The notes beneath the pieces were generated by a model. It did not search any database. It saw only the letters and a list, made by a program, of their open reading frames with translations, and had not been told where the DNA came from. From the NCBI GenBank assembly GCA_035635555.1, contig DASQAT010000001.1:109029-173028 (forward strand): DNA of 64,000 nt. The letters run 5' to 3'. A program made the position numbers and the translations under genes. The stretch comes from Candidatus Dormiibacterota bacterium (lineage in GTDB: Bacteria > Acidobacteriota > Polarisedimenticolia > Gp22-AA2). Positions 41,643-52,059 of the stretch are shown here, piece by piece (position 1 is the stretch's first letter; each line of letters starts with the position of its first letter).

Positions 41643-44600
41643 TCACATGCTGCCGACGAGATTGAAGAATGCGCCTCGGTGGTCGTAGCTCAGGTTGGTC
41701 AGGTCATCGGAGAAGTCGGTGAAATTGTAGCCGGCTCCGACCTTCAGGTGCTTGCCGAGGTAACGATAGATCGCGCCCAGCCCGCCGCTCCGGCGTTGAC
41801 TGACATCCGGGAGATCGAGCATTCGCCCCTCGACCATGCCCTCCCAGTCCTTGCGGAACCGCCAGTCCGCACGCAACACCACGAGGTGCGCGGCGTTGTC
41901 GAAGAACACCGGCTGCTCGCGATCAAGGCTCACCTGTCCCAGGCGGTAGGCATACTTCCCGCCGATCGACCAGGCGGCCGTAAGGTCGTAGGTCAGATCG
42001 AACGCCGCGATGTGGCTCTTCTGTATGAACCCGGCCGGGGTGTCCTGCGCTCCTACCTGACCGGTGGTCGGGAGGTTATAGAAGTACGTGTACTTGGCCA
42101 GGGCGCTCAGCCGGTCGTGCCGCACCGGACGGTACGCGTAACCGACCACGGCCTCGGTGTAACCGCCGTTGTAGAACTCGCCGAGCGAGCTGTTGCTGAA
42201 CGAGTGGTTCAGCTTGCCGATCACGCGCCAGTCCGGTGTCAGCTGGAACTTGAAGCTGTTGCGGAACAACCACGCGGTCCTTGCATCATGCGACGTGTCG
42301 AGTTGTTCCGCGTCATCCTGGCGATACTCGATCGCGCTCGAGAGCTGAACCGTATCCCGGTTGTAACCCATCCGGACTCCAACCGCCGTGCGATCGGTCT
42401 GAGCGCCGGTCTGTGAATCGATCAGCGTGCCGAACTCGGCGCTGCCGCCGAGGTTCCAGCGCTCTTTTGCCACGAGGTTGACCCCCGTGGCGTGCGTGAG
42501 GCCGCTCTGGGACCCTACGTCCTGGTGACGCTCCTCGAGATAGACGCTGGACCTGTCGGAGAGCCTTTGCTTCACGCCCGTGACCATGCTGCTCCGACGG
42601 ACCGGCACGCTGGCGTCCGGTTGGTCGTTTTCCAGCAAGTAGTTCAGGTACAGACTGGTCCGCTCAGAAACCAGGAAGCTGGTGCCGAGCCTGCCGCCGG
42701 GCCCAAGGTCCCCGTCGGATGCCTCCCCGTCGAGCTTGAAGCGTTTCGTCAGGCGATAGGAGCCGCCCGCGCCGATGCGCCCGTTGCCTTCACGGTCGCC
42801 GCTCGAAGCGACCGTATCCTGGACGAAGCCATAGGCGCGCCATGAGGTGCCCGGGTCGAACGCGACCTGCGCGACCGCGTCCGTGCGCTCGCCCTGTTCC
42901 TGGGTCAGCGGGACAACCGGCGAGCGGTCCTCGCGCAGATCGTTACGCACGCCGGTGCTGACGCTCCACTTGTCGGTCAGCCTGTAACCCACGTCCAATT
43001 CCATCGCCCTGCGCTCGAGCCCCAGCTGTTCGGTGCTCTGATCGCCCTTGGCCGCCAGGCTCAGACGACTCGTCACGGGCATCTTGAACGTGCCGCCGTA
43101 TTGCTCGATGTCCTTGATCGTCGACTGGTCCGGAGCCGAGTAGCCGGAGTCGCGATTCTGCTCATAGAGAGTGAGGCGGCCCCTGGCTCCCGTGATGAAG
43201 TCGCCGAACCCGACGCTCAGGTCGGCGCGATAGGCTCCGGCTTTCGCATCCGTGAACGACAGGGGGTCGAAGCCGGAAAAGCCGAATCCGCCGTCATTGG
43301 ACCGCAGCGAGCTGGAAACGAGACCTTCGCTCTGGCCCGCCTGCACCTTGAACCAGGAATCGGTGCTCTTCCGCAAGGTCAGGTCCGCGGCGCCGAGCTT
43401 GCTGGTGACGTCTCCTTCGTGGTTGGAGTTGGCGGTCAGTCCAACCCGCACGTGGTCGCCAAACCAGTAATGGCCCTGGCCGCCGGCGGCCATCGCGTTC
43501 AGATCGCCGAAGCCGGGCGTGAACTCATAGCGCGCCACCAGAAAGGCCTCGTCGCCGCTCACGCCGCTGGTGCGCACAAGCAGGTTGTCGGCGGCATTCC
43601 ACGACAGTGGCTCGGAAAGCAGCAGCCGGCCCTGCAGGTAGTCGATGTCGTAGTCGATGCCGGGCCGCAGGTCCACGACCCCCGTGACGATCTGCGAGTC
43701 CTTGTCGCGGATCTCGATACGCACGCGCTCGGAACCCGTCAGGATGTCCTGGTGGTGCAGGAAGTAGAGCGACCCGCCGGTTCCCCGGAACTCCTCGAAG
43801 CTCGGCACTGTTCCGGGTTCGGCGGCGAATCCGTCGACGCCGCTCCGTCGCTCGCCAAAGCTGGTGGTGTCTTCGGAAACATAGTGCGCGTTGGCGCCGT
43901 ACAGTCCGCGATCGACCTGGGCCAGCTCGTTGCCCAGAAAGCCGACCTTGAAGTTGCCCCACATCCCGTAATTTTCGCCACGGCTCGCCTTGACGTAGAG
44001 CTTGCCCAGGGTCGGCGCCATGTCTTCCACGGAACCGTCGTCGCCGAACGTCGGGTAGTGAGAGTCGGGATCGATGCGCCGGAACAACGAATCGGGCGAC
44101 TTGTCGAGGAAGTTGCTGAACATGTCCTTCACCGGACCTTCGCGGGTATCCGCGCTCGCCGTCAATCGCCAGGTCTCGTTCACCTTGCCGTTCACGTAGA
44201 ACGCCAGACGACCGTCCACGGAGGAATCGAAGGGCTGCGGAGCGTTCTCGCCCTGGAGCAGATCGACCGGACCGTGCGAGTGGGTGTCGGACACCGTGAG
44301 GTCGGCGACGCCGACGTAGAACAGGTCCCGGCGCTTGAACTCCAGGTCGCGAAGATACAGAGAGCCGTTCCCTCCATCGTCGAGCACCGCGACTTCGACC
44401 GTATGCGCGCCGGGCGGAAGGATCTCCTCTGCGACGAAGTTGCCTTGCGGGTCGACCGGAACCTGGCGGCCTGCCACCCAGACCGTGTGGCCCATCGGTA
44501 TACCGCTGCCCTGCACCCTCACCGTGCCGCCGTTCATCGGAATCTGGTGGCGCGCCAGGTCACTCTCGCCGTAGGCGGCCAGCAGCTCGCTCGGCGGCGC

Positions 44601-46739
44601 GGCCGCGGCCGGCGCGCCCTTCACCCCTTCCGCGGGCTCCCCGCCGCCGGACTCGCGGACCAGCCACAGCGGCCGCGCATCCGTCTCGTCGAAATGGCCC
44701 GCCGCGTCATAGGCCCGCAGCACGTACTTGAGCTCGCGCACCGGCCCCCGGAGGCTTTCCGCATGCGGCTGCCACTCCGCCTGGCCCGCCTCGTCGACCG
44801 CGATGATTTTGAGCGGTGCGGCCTGTAATGACTTCTCCGGCTCGAAGATTCGTATTTCGGCACGCTGGATGAAGCTCGAATAGTTGTTGTACATCCGGAA
44901 ACGCACGACCGATGCCACTGGACCGCCGCCCTCGCGGCTCACCGCCACGGCGACAGGATGCGCCGCGACGGCGAGCCGAGGCCGCGACTCGAGATTGTCG
45001 AAGTGGAACTGGATCCTGGACTGGTCGAGCGCGACGTCGGTGCAGCGCTGGATGTCGGAAGAGCTGCGACCCGGGTCGTCGATCGGCTTGCCGTCCACGG
45101 TGATTCGCATCACGTTCAGATCGAAGGGGCTCTGCGGACTGATCTCCCGGTTCATCCGCGTGACATCCACGCCATCGTAAGTGTCGAGCGGCACCGGTTC
45201 GTCGTACACGACCTGCACGCGCACGAACGATCTCTCGCCCTGAACGAATCCGCCATTGACGACGTCGTCGGTCTGGACGTAGCCGCGCCCCTCGTGCTCC
45301 GCCCGGGCACCCGACAGCTGCGGATCCTGCAGGACGAGGTCCATGGCGCGGCGCGCCCGCGCCGCGGAGAGGCCGACGTCGTCGCCGTACACGTCCGCGG
45401 TGCGCCGGTCGAGGCGCTCGTTCTTCGTGTAGCCGATGAACCGGAGGCGCGGGTTGGTCCGATCGGCGATGTCGGTCAGGGCGCGATGCAGGTCCGCCGC
45501 GTATCCGGGCGGAATGATGGGCTGGCCGTCCTGGAGCGCGAGCTCCGCAAGGGTGCCCCAGGGGGGATCGTAGACCTTGGTCGTCAGTTCCTCGCCCACA
45601 TCGCCGGGACAGAGCTGCGGCTCGTCCGGCAGCTCCTGGAGCGGATCGTCGTACCAGAACTCCGCCTCGATGCGACGATTCAGCGCCCGCCCCTGCGCCG
45701 TCTCGTTGGAGGCGACCGGCTGCGAGGCGCCGCGACCGTCGCTGTCGATCGCCGAGGTCTTCAGCTTGAGGGCGTCCTTCATGGCCAGCGCGACGCGGCG
45801 CGCCCGCGCCTTGGAGAGCGCAAGCGGGGTACCGTAGATGCGCTCGTCGCGGGCGCTCAGCGGGGCGTCGTCCGTGTAGCCGATGAATCTGACCGTCAGG
45901 TTCTGCTTGTCGTGCAGATTGGCGAGCGACTGCCGAATCTGCTGGATGAAGGCTTCGGAGATGGGCGTGGTGTCGTCCTCGTACCGCAGCGGAACGACGA
46001 GGTTCCTGACGCGCGCCCGTCGCTCCTGGCCTTCCTTGTACCGCATCTTGCACACGGTCTCCGTTCGGCAGACCTTGATCCGCTTGGTGTCGTCCGGGAC
46101 GACGACTTCCTCTTCCTTGGAGGCTTTCCGGACTTCGTCGTACCAGACTTCCACTTCGACGCGACGGTTGAGCGCCCGGCCCTCTTCGGTGTCGTTCGAG
46201 GCGACCGGCTGCGTGTCGCCGACCCACTCGTAGGTGATCGCTTCGGGCGGCAGCCCGAGCGTCTTCTTGAAATACTCGGCCACCTCGCCGGCGCGCTCCC
46301 GCGAGAGGCCCATGTTGTCCCCGAACTGGCGTGCCAACGGTTCGGAGAGCCGCTGCGAATCGGTGTGCCCGACGAAGTGGACGCGGACGTTTTTCCGATA
46401 CCGCATGCTCTCGAGGATCCGGGTGAGCTTCGTGACGTAGTCGGGCGGAATCTTCGCGACGCCGGATTCGAAGTGGATCGGCGGGACGACGTTTCTCAGC
46501 TTGACGGTTTCGAGCTTCTGGCCGACGACCTGCCGGGTCTCCAGCCGATCGCCCCGCTCGCCTTCGCGCAGCGTCTGCTCCTGTGCCCATTGCCGGAAGG
46601 TCTGGTCAGAGGACAAGTGCCGCTCGACCGCCTCGCCCGGCTTGTCCTCGTCGGGCGAGGCGTCGCCCGCGGAGGCGGTCATCGTGAACCCGACCAGCAG
46701 GAACGCGAGGAACAGCGGCAGAATGCGGCGGGTGTTCAT
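41643..46739 (-). CDS. Triple OmpA-domain outer-membrane barrel protein
   Basis: This protein of 1698 residues has a signal peptide (to about TASA-GD). Three OmpA/MotB-like domains follow in series (about 70-190, 225-350, 370-500), shown by VHFVGHTDSQ with ALNRRVEVEVWY, VRFIGYTDDA with ALNRRIEAEFWY, and the more divergent LRFIGYTKNE. Ig-like segments come next (to about 830). The last 800 residues alternate short aromatic-rich strands, as in an outer-membrane beta-barrel (for example GYAYRPVRHD, YKYAYRLG-like). The protein ends FFNLVGSM, not in Phe. It probably links the peptidoglycan to an outer-membrane pore or platform. It starts 5 bases after the DUF11 gene stop, so the two giants are an operon. 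Confidence 0.8.
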   Translation of the reverse strand: MNTRRILPLFLAFLLVGFTMTASAGDASPDEDKPGEAVERHLSSDQTFRQWAQEQTLREGERGDRLETRQVVGQKLETVKLRNVVPPIHFESGVAKIPPDYVTKLTRILESMRYRKNVRVHFVGHTDSQRLSEPLARQFGDNMGLSRERAGEVAEYFKKTLGLPPEAITYEWVGDTQPVASNDTEEGRALNRRVEVEVWYDEVRKASKEEEVVVPDDTKRIKVCRTETVCKMRYKEGQERRARVRNLVVPLRYEDDTTPISEAFIQQIRQSLANLHDKQNLTVRFIGYTDDAPLSARDERIYGTPLALSKARARRVALAMKDALKLKTSAIDSDGRGASQPVASNETAQGRALNRRIEAEFWYDDPLQELPDEPQLCPGDVGEELTTKVYDPPWGTLAELALQDGQPIIPPGYAADLHRALTDIADRTNPRLRFIGYTKNERLDRRTADVYGDDVGLSAARARRAMDLVLQDPQLSGARAEHEGRGYVQTDDVVNGGFVQGERSFVRVQVVYDEPVPLDTYDGVDVTRMNREISPQSPFDLNVMRITVDGKPIDDPGRSSSDIQRCTDVALDQSRIQFHFDNLESRPRLAVAAHPVAVAVSREGGGPVASVVRFRMYNNYSSFIQRAEIRIFEPEKSLQAAPLKIIAVDEAGQAEWQPHAESLRGPVRELKYVLRAYDAAGHFDETDARPLWLVRESGGGEPAEGVKGAPAAAAPPSELLAAYGESDLARHQIPMNGGTVRVQGSGIPMGHTVWVAGRQVPVDPQGNFVAEEILPPGAHTVEVAVLDDGGNGSLYLRDLEFKRRDLFYVGVADLTVSDTHSHGPVDLLQGENAPQPFDSSVDGRLAFYVNGKVNETWRLTASADTREGPVKDMFSNFLDKSPDSLFRRIDPDSHYPTFGDDGSVEDMAPTLGKLYVKASRGENYGMWGNFKVGFLGNELAQVDRGLYGANAHYVSEDTTSFGERRSGVDGFAAEPGTVPSFEEFRGTGGSLYFLHHQDILTGSERVRIEIRDKDSQIVTGVVDLRPGIDYDIDYLQGRLLLSEPLSWNAADNLLVRTSGVSGDEAFLVARYEFTPGFGDLNAMAAGGQGHYWFGDHVRVGLTANSNHEGDVTSKLGAADLTLRKSTDSWFKVQAGQSEGLVSSSLRSNDGGFGFSGFDPLSFTDAKAGAYRADLSVGFGDFITGARGRLTLYEQNRDSGYSAPDQSTIKDIEQYGGTFKMPVTSRLSLAAKGDQSTEQLGLERRAMELDVGYRLTDKWSVSTGVRNDLREDRSPVVPLTQEQGERTDAVAQVAFDPGTSWRAYGFVQDTVASSGDREGNGRIGAGGSYRLTKRFKLDGEASDGDLGPGGRLGTSFLVSERTSLYLNYLLENDQPDASVPVRRSSMVTGVKQRLSDRSSVYLEERHQDVGSQSGLTHATGVNLVAKERWNLGGSAEFGTLIDSQTGAQTDRTAVGVRMGYNRDTVQLSSAIEYRQDDAEQLDTSHDARTAWLFRNSFKFQLTPDWRVIGKLNHSFSNSSLGEFYNGGYTEAVVGYAYRPVRHDRLSALAKYTYFYNLPTTGQVGAQDTPAGFIQKSHIAAFDLTYDLTAAWSIGGKYAYRLGQVSLDREQPVFFDNAAHLVVLRADWRFRKDWEGMVEGRMLDLPDVSQRRSGGLGAIYRYLGKHLKVGAGYNFTDFSDDLTNLSYDHRGAFFNLVGSM

Positions 46740-46744
46740 GCCTG

Positions 46745-49700
46745 TCACCCGCCGCCCGGCGCGCGCACGTCGGGTTGCTTGGGCGGGCCGCCCCGGCGCC
46801 AGAAGATTTCGGGCTCGATGGTGAGCGGGTAGGAGTTCGCCGCGTCCCAGGCATCGGTCACCTGCCGCTTGACCGCTTTCACCCGCCGGTCGACCAGGGC
46901 CGCGTCCTCCGTATCGGCGACGTAGGACAGCCGCAGGACCGCCGGCGCCTTCCGCAGCTCCTGGACCAATAGATTGATTCGCGGGCGCCATTGGACGCGG
47001 ATGTCGGTCGAGCCCGGCTCGAACGCCGCATCGGACAGGTCGATGGCGACCACGCGGTGGATCGACGCCCCGAAATCGATGCGCAGGGCCTTGCCCCGCG
47101 TGGCGCGCTTGACCTGCAGCTGGTCCGTCGACATCCGGAAGCCGCTCGGCAGGGTCCGGTCGTCGAGCTTCAGGACGAAATTGCTGCCACGGCCCTCATG
47201 GGGCGTGATGGCGCAGGTGATGTGGTACCGCCCGTATCGATCCGTCGTCGCCGCCAGACCCCGATCGGTCACCACACGCACGCCGGCCAGGCCGCCTTCG
47301 CCGTCGTCCTGCACGCGGTTGCGATTGGCGTCGTTGAAGACCTTGCCGATGACGTCGGTGCAGTCGAACGTCGGGTCGGGCACGATCCGCACGGTGGCGG
47401 TCGCTTCGCCGGAGATCGGGGCGCCGGTGATGCCGATGAGCACCTGCGCGCGGTTCACGTACTCCCCCTCGCTGACGCCGGCGCCCACGGCGAGCAGCAA
47501 CTTCACCGTGTGCGACTCGGTGCCCGCGATGACGAGCCCGTTCCATCGAAGCTCGCGACCCGCGACCGACGGCTCGGTCGGGACGCCGTCGAGAACCGCG
47601 GAGCCCTTGACGTAGCTGAATCCCGCCGGGAAGCGATCGACGATGCTCACGTCGGTGAGCAACAGGCCCGCCACGTTGTGCACGTCGATCACGTACGGAA
47701 CCAGCTGCCCGCGGGTCACGTTGATCAGCGGCGTCGTCTTGGAGATTGCGATCGAGCCGTTGATCTGAGGATCGAGCGGAATGTGGTTGTCGAAGATCTG
47801 GCTCGAGCCGGGCGGCTGGCTGCCGTCCAGCATGAGGCGAAGGTAGTAGACCGTGCCCGCGCTGCGTGCCGGCACCGAGGTCGCCGGCGCGAACTCCGAA
47901 GGCTGCACCTCGCAGAACAGCGCGGTGGCCGGGATGACGTCGCTGGCGCTGCCCGGGCAGGCCGGCACCGAGAACGGCGGGGGCGCCGGGCCGGACGCCG
48001 GCGGGATGATCTGCGACGGGCCGGCGACGTAGGTCGTTCCCGGAGGCACCGCGACCTGGATGAGGTAGTCACCGCCGCTCGGGCAGGCGGGGTCGCTGAA
48101 GTTGATGTCGAACTTGTAGTAACCGTCCGCGAGCGTGACCTGCCCCTGCTGGACCGGATCGTCGAAGCAGCCCGCCGGCAACGCGGTGGCGCTGCCGGCC
48201 GCCAGCAGGGTCAGGGTCGCCCCGGCGACCGGCGTGCGCGCCATCGAGTTGTAGACCACGCCGTTCGGATCGATCGGCAGGTTCAGGCCTTGCAGATTCC
48301 CGCCGGACGGCGCGATGATGTCGCTGATCCGCTGCAGTCCGTTGGTGAACAGCGAGGACGCCCGGCCGAGCATCGCGGTGTTCGGGCCCGCGCCCGGGGC
48401 GCGGAACCGCAGCTCGTACTGCACGCCGTTGAGATCGTTCGGCTCGACGCCGACGATGCGATAGGCGCCGGCGGCGTCCGTCAGCACCGAATTCCACAGC
48501 ACGTTGTCGCGGTACAGGTCGACCGTCCAGCCGGCCAGCGGGCGCTCGCCGGCACCCTTGACGTTGTCGAAATTGGCGTCGTGCCAGACCGCGCCGTTGA
48601 GAACGGCAAAGCCGGGGATGCTGCCGACGACGATCGAAACGCTGGCGCTCGCCGTCTGGGTGGGCGTGTTCCAGGTGACCACGCCGGTGTTCGTGACGAC
48701 CGTGCCCAGCGCGAGCGCCGGGTTGAGGACGGCCCGGAACCTGAGCGTCACGCTCCCGCCCGGCGCCAGCGGACCGTTGAGCGCGCCGTAGTCGGCGGTG
48801 ATCGTCGAACCGGCGACGCTGACGCCGGCCGCCGAACCGTTCATGACAGCGGACCCAGGCACGTAGGCGAGCTGGCCGGGCGGCAGGGTGTCGGTGAGGA
48901 CCACGCTCAGGGCGGGGACCGCCGCGATGTTCGTCGCCGTCACTAGGTACTCCAGCGTGGAGCCGGGCAGGGCCGGGCCTCCGCCGACCACGAGGACCTG
49001 CTTCGTGATCGAGAGCTGTTGCACCGCGCCGACCACGACGACCGTCGGCTGGGCGCCGTTCCCGGGATTGCCGTCGCCGTCGGTGAGCAGGCTCGGCTGC
49101 CCCGTGCTCGTCACGACCGCCTGGTTGCTGATCAGCGTGCCCGCGGGGGTGCCGGCGTTGACGCGCAGGTCGTACTGGAGGACCGCGGTGGCGCCGGGCG
49201 AGATCGTGCCGGCGCCCGGACCCGGCAGCGGCGGCGTCAGGTCGGACGAGCTGATGTTGATGCCCGAGGCGAGCGGGGCAACGCCGCCGTCCGGCTGCCC
49301 GACCGGCAACCCGTTCAACACCGTCGTGTTCGCGACGTAGGTCGTATTGGCCGGAACCGCGTCGGTCAGGACGACGCCTGTGGCGGGGATCGCGGCGGAG
49401 TTCTGGACGGTGATCGTGTAGCGCAGCGTGTCGCCCGGATCGACGACGCCCGGCGTTCCCAGATCGACGAACAGCGCGACCTGCTTCGTGGCGTACAGCA
49501 GCGGATGGTTGCCGACGATGTCCCGGGTCGGATCGTTGGGGATCGGCGTGTCCGGATCGTCGGACGGCTGGTCGATGACGCCGTTCGACACGGCGCTGAC
49601 GAAGCCCTGGTTCGAGATCACCGTGCCGTCGGCGACGGTCGGGATCACGACCACGTCGAAGGTGATGGTGGCGACGTTGGCCGGGTTGCCGGACGCGTCG

Positions 49701-51856
49701 GCCGGCATCGAACCCGGCGTCGGATTGGCCGGCGAGTGGATCGGCATGCCGTTCACGAGCGGCGACAGGCCCGCGACGTCCGCGACCACAGTACCGTTCA
49801 GGGTCGTGCTGCCGGCGACGTAGGTGGTGTTCACGGGCGGCACCGCGTCGCGCAGCACCACGTTCACGGCGTCTTCATTGCCGATGTTCTTGACCGTGAT
49901 GGTGTAGCGGAGCGTCTCGCCGGCGAGCAGGACGTTCGGGTCGCCGGTGAGGTCCGTCGAAATCTTCTGCACCCGGAAGGCGGCTGCGGACACGATCGTC
50001 ACCCGCGTCGGATCCTCGTCGCCCGCAACGAAGGGATCGGCGATGCCGTTGACGGTCGGGTCGTCGCTCACGCCGAGGGCCGTGCCGCTGGCGGCACGGA
50101 ACGTCGCCTGGTTGCTGATGACCGAGCCGTTGGCGAGGGCCGGCTTCAGGGTGATGTCGAACTGGACGACGAGCTGGCTGCCCAGCGGCAGACTCAGGTT
50201 GCGGACGTCGAGGACTCCCGTGCCGCTGGGGCCGCCCGCGCTGTTCGTGTTGCTGACGTCGGCGCCGGGAGGGACGCTCACGATCGTCAGGGTGCCGGCC
50301 GCGAAAGCCGGCACGGCGTTCATGGCGTCCATCACGTCGTCGATGCGGAAGTTGGCGAGTGGCTGGTCGGTGGTCTGGAAGCGCAGCGTGTAGCGCAGCC
50401 TGTCGCCGGGCGCGGCCGTCGTCGCGGGACTCGCCCCGCTGGTGAGATCCACGACCGTCTTCTCGAAGAAGTAGCCGAAGAGGTCGACCGTTACGGTGTG
50501 GGCGTCCTCGTGGTCCGCGACACCGACGGTGCCGTTGGTGAGCGTGCGGTTGGTGACGATGCGGTTGGGGTTGCTGCTGTCGCCGTTGAACCACTGGATG
50601 GCGCCGGCGACGTTGGTGAGCGTGATGCCGTCCTGCGTGCCGGCGTCGAGCTGGGTGCGGTACTGGACGATCAATCGCTCGCTCGCCCCGATGCGCGCCG
50701 CGGGGGTCAGCATCGTGAGGTCAAGGCGGCAGGCGGGCTGGCCGGTCCAGCTCAGCGTGTAATCGGTGCCGGCGACGAGCGGGCCCTTGCCCGGAACCGG
50801 GGTCACGCCGTCGGCGGCGAAGACCCGGGCGTTCAGGATCTGGGGCGCGATGTCGCACATGCCGCCCGTCGGGCCGTCCGGGAAGAGGTCGCGGAGGGAG
50901 ACGTCCCAGGCGTCGATCGACCCGGTGTTCTGGACGTCGAGTGCGAAGTTGCCCCATTGCCCCAGGTTCATCGTCGCGGGACCCGACTTGTTGACGACGA
51001 GCACGGGCCCGGAGATGGTCAGAGGCGGCGAGATGCCGTTCTCGCCCGGCAGCGGCTCGTAGAACACCTTGTCGATGAGCCGTCCGAAGTCCCACTTGGC
51101 GGTGTTGACGAACTGCTTCCCCACGACGTTCGTCGGCGTGTTGTTCAGGACGACCGTCAGGTTGATGACGAACTGCCGCCCGGCCCTGACGATGGGGATG
51201 TTGTCGAAGGTGAGCACGTTGCCGACGTTCGTGAACGTGTGCGGCACCGGCGTGCCGTCGTCGAGCCAGGTGGCGGTGTGGCTCACATAGGTGAGATCCA
51301 CACCCGTGGCGTTGAGGTCGTCGACGACCGTGATGCTGTGCAGGTCGTTCGGCGACCCTTGATTGTCGAGAATGGTGCCCGTGGCCGGGTCGAACAGGAC
51401 CGGGATGATCAGCTTCCAGGTGAAGGGGACACCGACGGTGACGAAGGGCGGGCCCGGCGGATCCTGCTTGTCGATCTTCTCGACCGGGATCAGGATGTTC
51501 TGGCAGCCTTGATTGAGCGTGCTTGTCGAGCCGTTGACGAACCAGAGCTTGTTCTCGTGACTGGCGTTGCACGACATGTTGCCCGTGAACACGACGCTGT
51601 CGAAGATGACCAGCACCCCCCTGAGGGTGCCGTCGAAGCTGAAGTTGCTGGTCATCGGGTTGGACGCGGGGTAGTTCCGGATCCTGCAATTGCCGTCGAT
51701 GTTGATCTGGGGGGGAGGGACGGGGTAATTGACGAATCCGTCGACGATCCCGCCGGCGTCGGCGACGCAATTGATCGCCAGCGCCGGGACGGCGGTCAGC
51801 AGAGACAGTGCGAAGAAGAGCAGCGCCTTCGCACCGATTGAATCCCTGACAGTCAT
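46745..51856 (-). CDS. DUF11-repeat surface protein with C-terminal OmpA-like domain
   Basis: This protein of about 1703 residues has a signal peptide (LTAVPALA). At least five DUF11 (conserved-repeat) domains follow, each with a PGDTLRYTITVQNxG-like strand and a TDAVPANTTYV-like block. Two SdrD/Cna_B-like domains (HDANFDNVKGAGERPLAG and NDANRNRVQDDGEGGLAG) and an OmpA-like C-terminal domain (AFEPGSTDIRVQWRPRINLL) complete it. The architecture is that of a long rod on the cell surface that is anchored to peptidoglycan at its C-terminus. AGGGGAGCAAGGG lies before the ATG. It is the first of the two giant genes and lies about 200 bases past the ExbB/ExbD operon on the same strand. Confidence 0.82.
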   Translation of the reverse strand: MTVRDSIGAKALLFFALSLLTAVPALAINCVADAGGIVDGFVNYPVPPPQINIDGNCRIRNYPASNPMTSNFSFDGTLRGVLVIFDSVVFTGNMSCNASHENKLWFVNGSTSTLNQGCQNILIPVEKIDKQDPPGPPFVTVGVPFTWKLIIPVLFDPATGTILDNQGSPNDLHSITVVDDLNATGVDLTYVSHTATWLDDGTPVPHTFTNVGNVLTFDNIPIVRAGRQFVINLTVVLNNTPTNVVGKQFVNTAKWDFGRLIDKVFYEPLPGENGISPPLTISGPVLVVNKSGPATMNLGQWGNFALDVQNTGSIDAWDVSLRDLFPDGPTGGMCDIAPQILNARVFAADGVTPVPGKGPLVAGTDYTLSWTGQPACRLDLTMLTPAARIGASERLIVQYRTQLDAGTQDGITLTNVAGAIQWFNGDSSNPNRIVTNRTLTNGTVGVADHEDAHTVTVDLFGYFFEKTVVDLTSGASPATTAAPGDRLRYTLRFQTTDQPLANFRIDDVMDAMNAVPAFAAGTLTIVSVPPGADVSNTNSAGGPSGTGVLDVRNLSLPLGSQLVVQFDITLKPALANGSVISNQATFRAASGTALGVSDDPTVNGIADPFVAGDEDPTRVTIVSAAAFRVQKISTDLTGDPNVLLAGETLRYTITVKNIGNEDAVNVVLRDAVPPVNTTYVAGSTTLNGTVVADVAGLSPLVNGMPIHSPANPTPGSMPADASGNPANVATITFDVVVIPTVADGTVISNQGFVSAVSNGVIDQPSDDPDTPIPNDPTRDIVGNHPLLYATKQVALFVDLGTPGVVDPGDTLRYTITVQNSAAIPATGVVLTDAVPANTTYVANTTVLNGLPVGQPDGGVAPLASGINISSSDLTPPLPGPGAGTISPGATAVLQYDLRVNAGTPAGTLISNQAVVTSTGQPSLLTDGDGNPGNGAQPTVVVVGAVQQLSITKQVLVVGGGPALPGSTLEYLVTATNIAAVPALSVVLTDTLPPGQLAYVPGSAVMNGSAAGVSVAGSTITADYGALNGPLAPGGSVTLRFRAVLNPALALGTVVTNTGVVTWNTPTQTASASVSIVVGSIPGFAVLNGAVWHDANFDNVKGAGERPLAGWTVDLYRDNVLWNSVLTDAAGAYRIVGVEPNDLNGVQYELRFRAPGAGPNTAMLGRASSLFTNGLQRISDIIAPSGGNLQGLNLPIDPNGVVYNSMARTPVAGATLTLLAAGSATALPAGCFDDPVQQGQVTLADGYYKFDINFSDPACPSGGDYLIQVAVPPGTTYVAGPSQIIPPASGPAPPPFSVPACPGSASDVIPATALFCEVQPSEFAPATSVPARSAGTVYYLRLMLDGSQPPGSSQIFDNHIPLDPQINGSIAISKTTPLINVTRGQLVPYVIDVHNVAGLLLTDVSIVDRFPAGFSYVKGSAVLDGVPTEPSVAGRELRWNGLVIAGTESHTVKLLLAVGAGVSEGEYVNRAQVLIGITGAPISGEATATVRIVPDPTFDCTDVIGKVFNDANRNRVQDDGEGGLAGVRVVTDRGLAATTDRYGRYHITCAITPHEGRGSNFVLKLDDRTLPSGFRMSTDQLQVKRATRGKALRIDFGASIHRVVAIDLSDAAFEPGSTDIRVQWRPRINLLVQELRKAPAVLRLSYVADTEDAALVDRRVKAVKRQVTDAWDAANSYPLTIEPEIFWRRGGPPKQPDVRAPGGG

Positions 51857-52059
51857 GGTCGCCCTTGCTCCCCTGAACCGGTGATTCGTCGCTGGAGGGA
51901 GGGAGCGAGGCCGTCCATGTGGACGGATTCTGGCGGTCCCGCCGTCTTGGGGCCCCTCCCAGGGCTCGTTAGACCGGTGACTTTGCGTCGCCATCTTTCG
52001 ATGGCTTTGCCTTTGTCAAAATCGCGTCGAATCTCAGCTTCTTCAAATCCTCCCCGGCT

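Noticed and set aside
46745..46760. Possible readthrough fusion of the two giant proteins
   Set aside because: The DUF11 frame ends in a proper stop and the next gene begins 5 bases later with its own signal peptide.
49019..51841. A 940-codon open frame on the plus strand opposite the DUF11 gene
   Set aside because: It is Arg/Val/Asp-rich with no domain, and mirrors codon bias of the DUF11 gene, which has signal peptide, RBS and clear domains.
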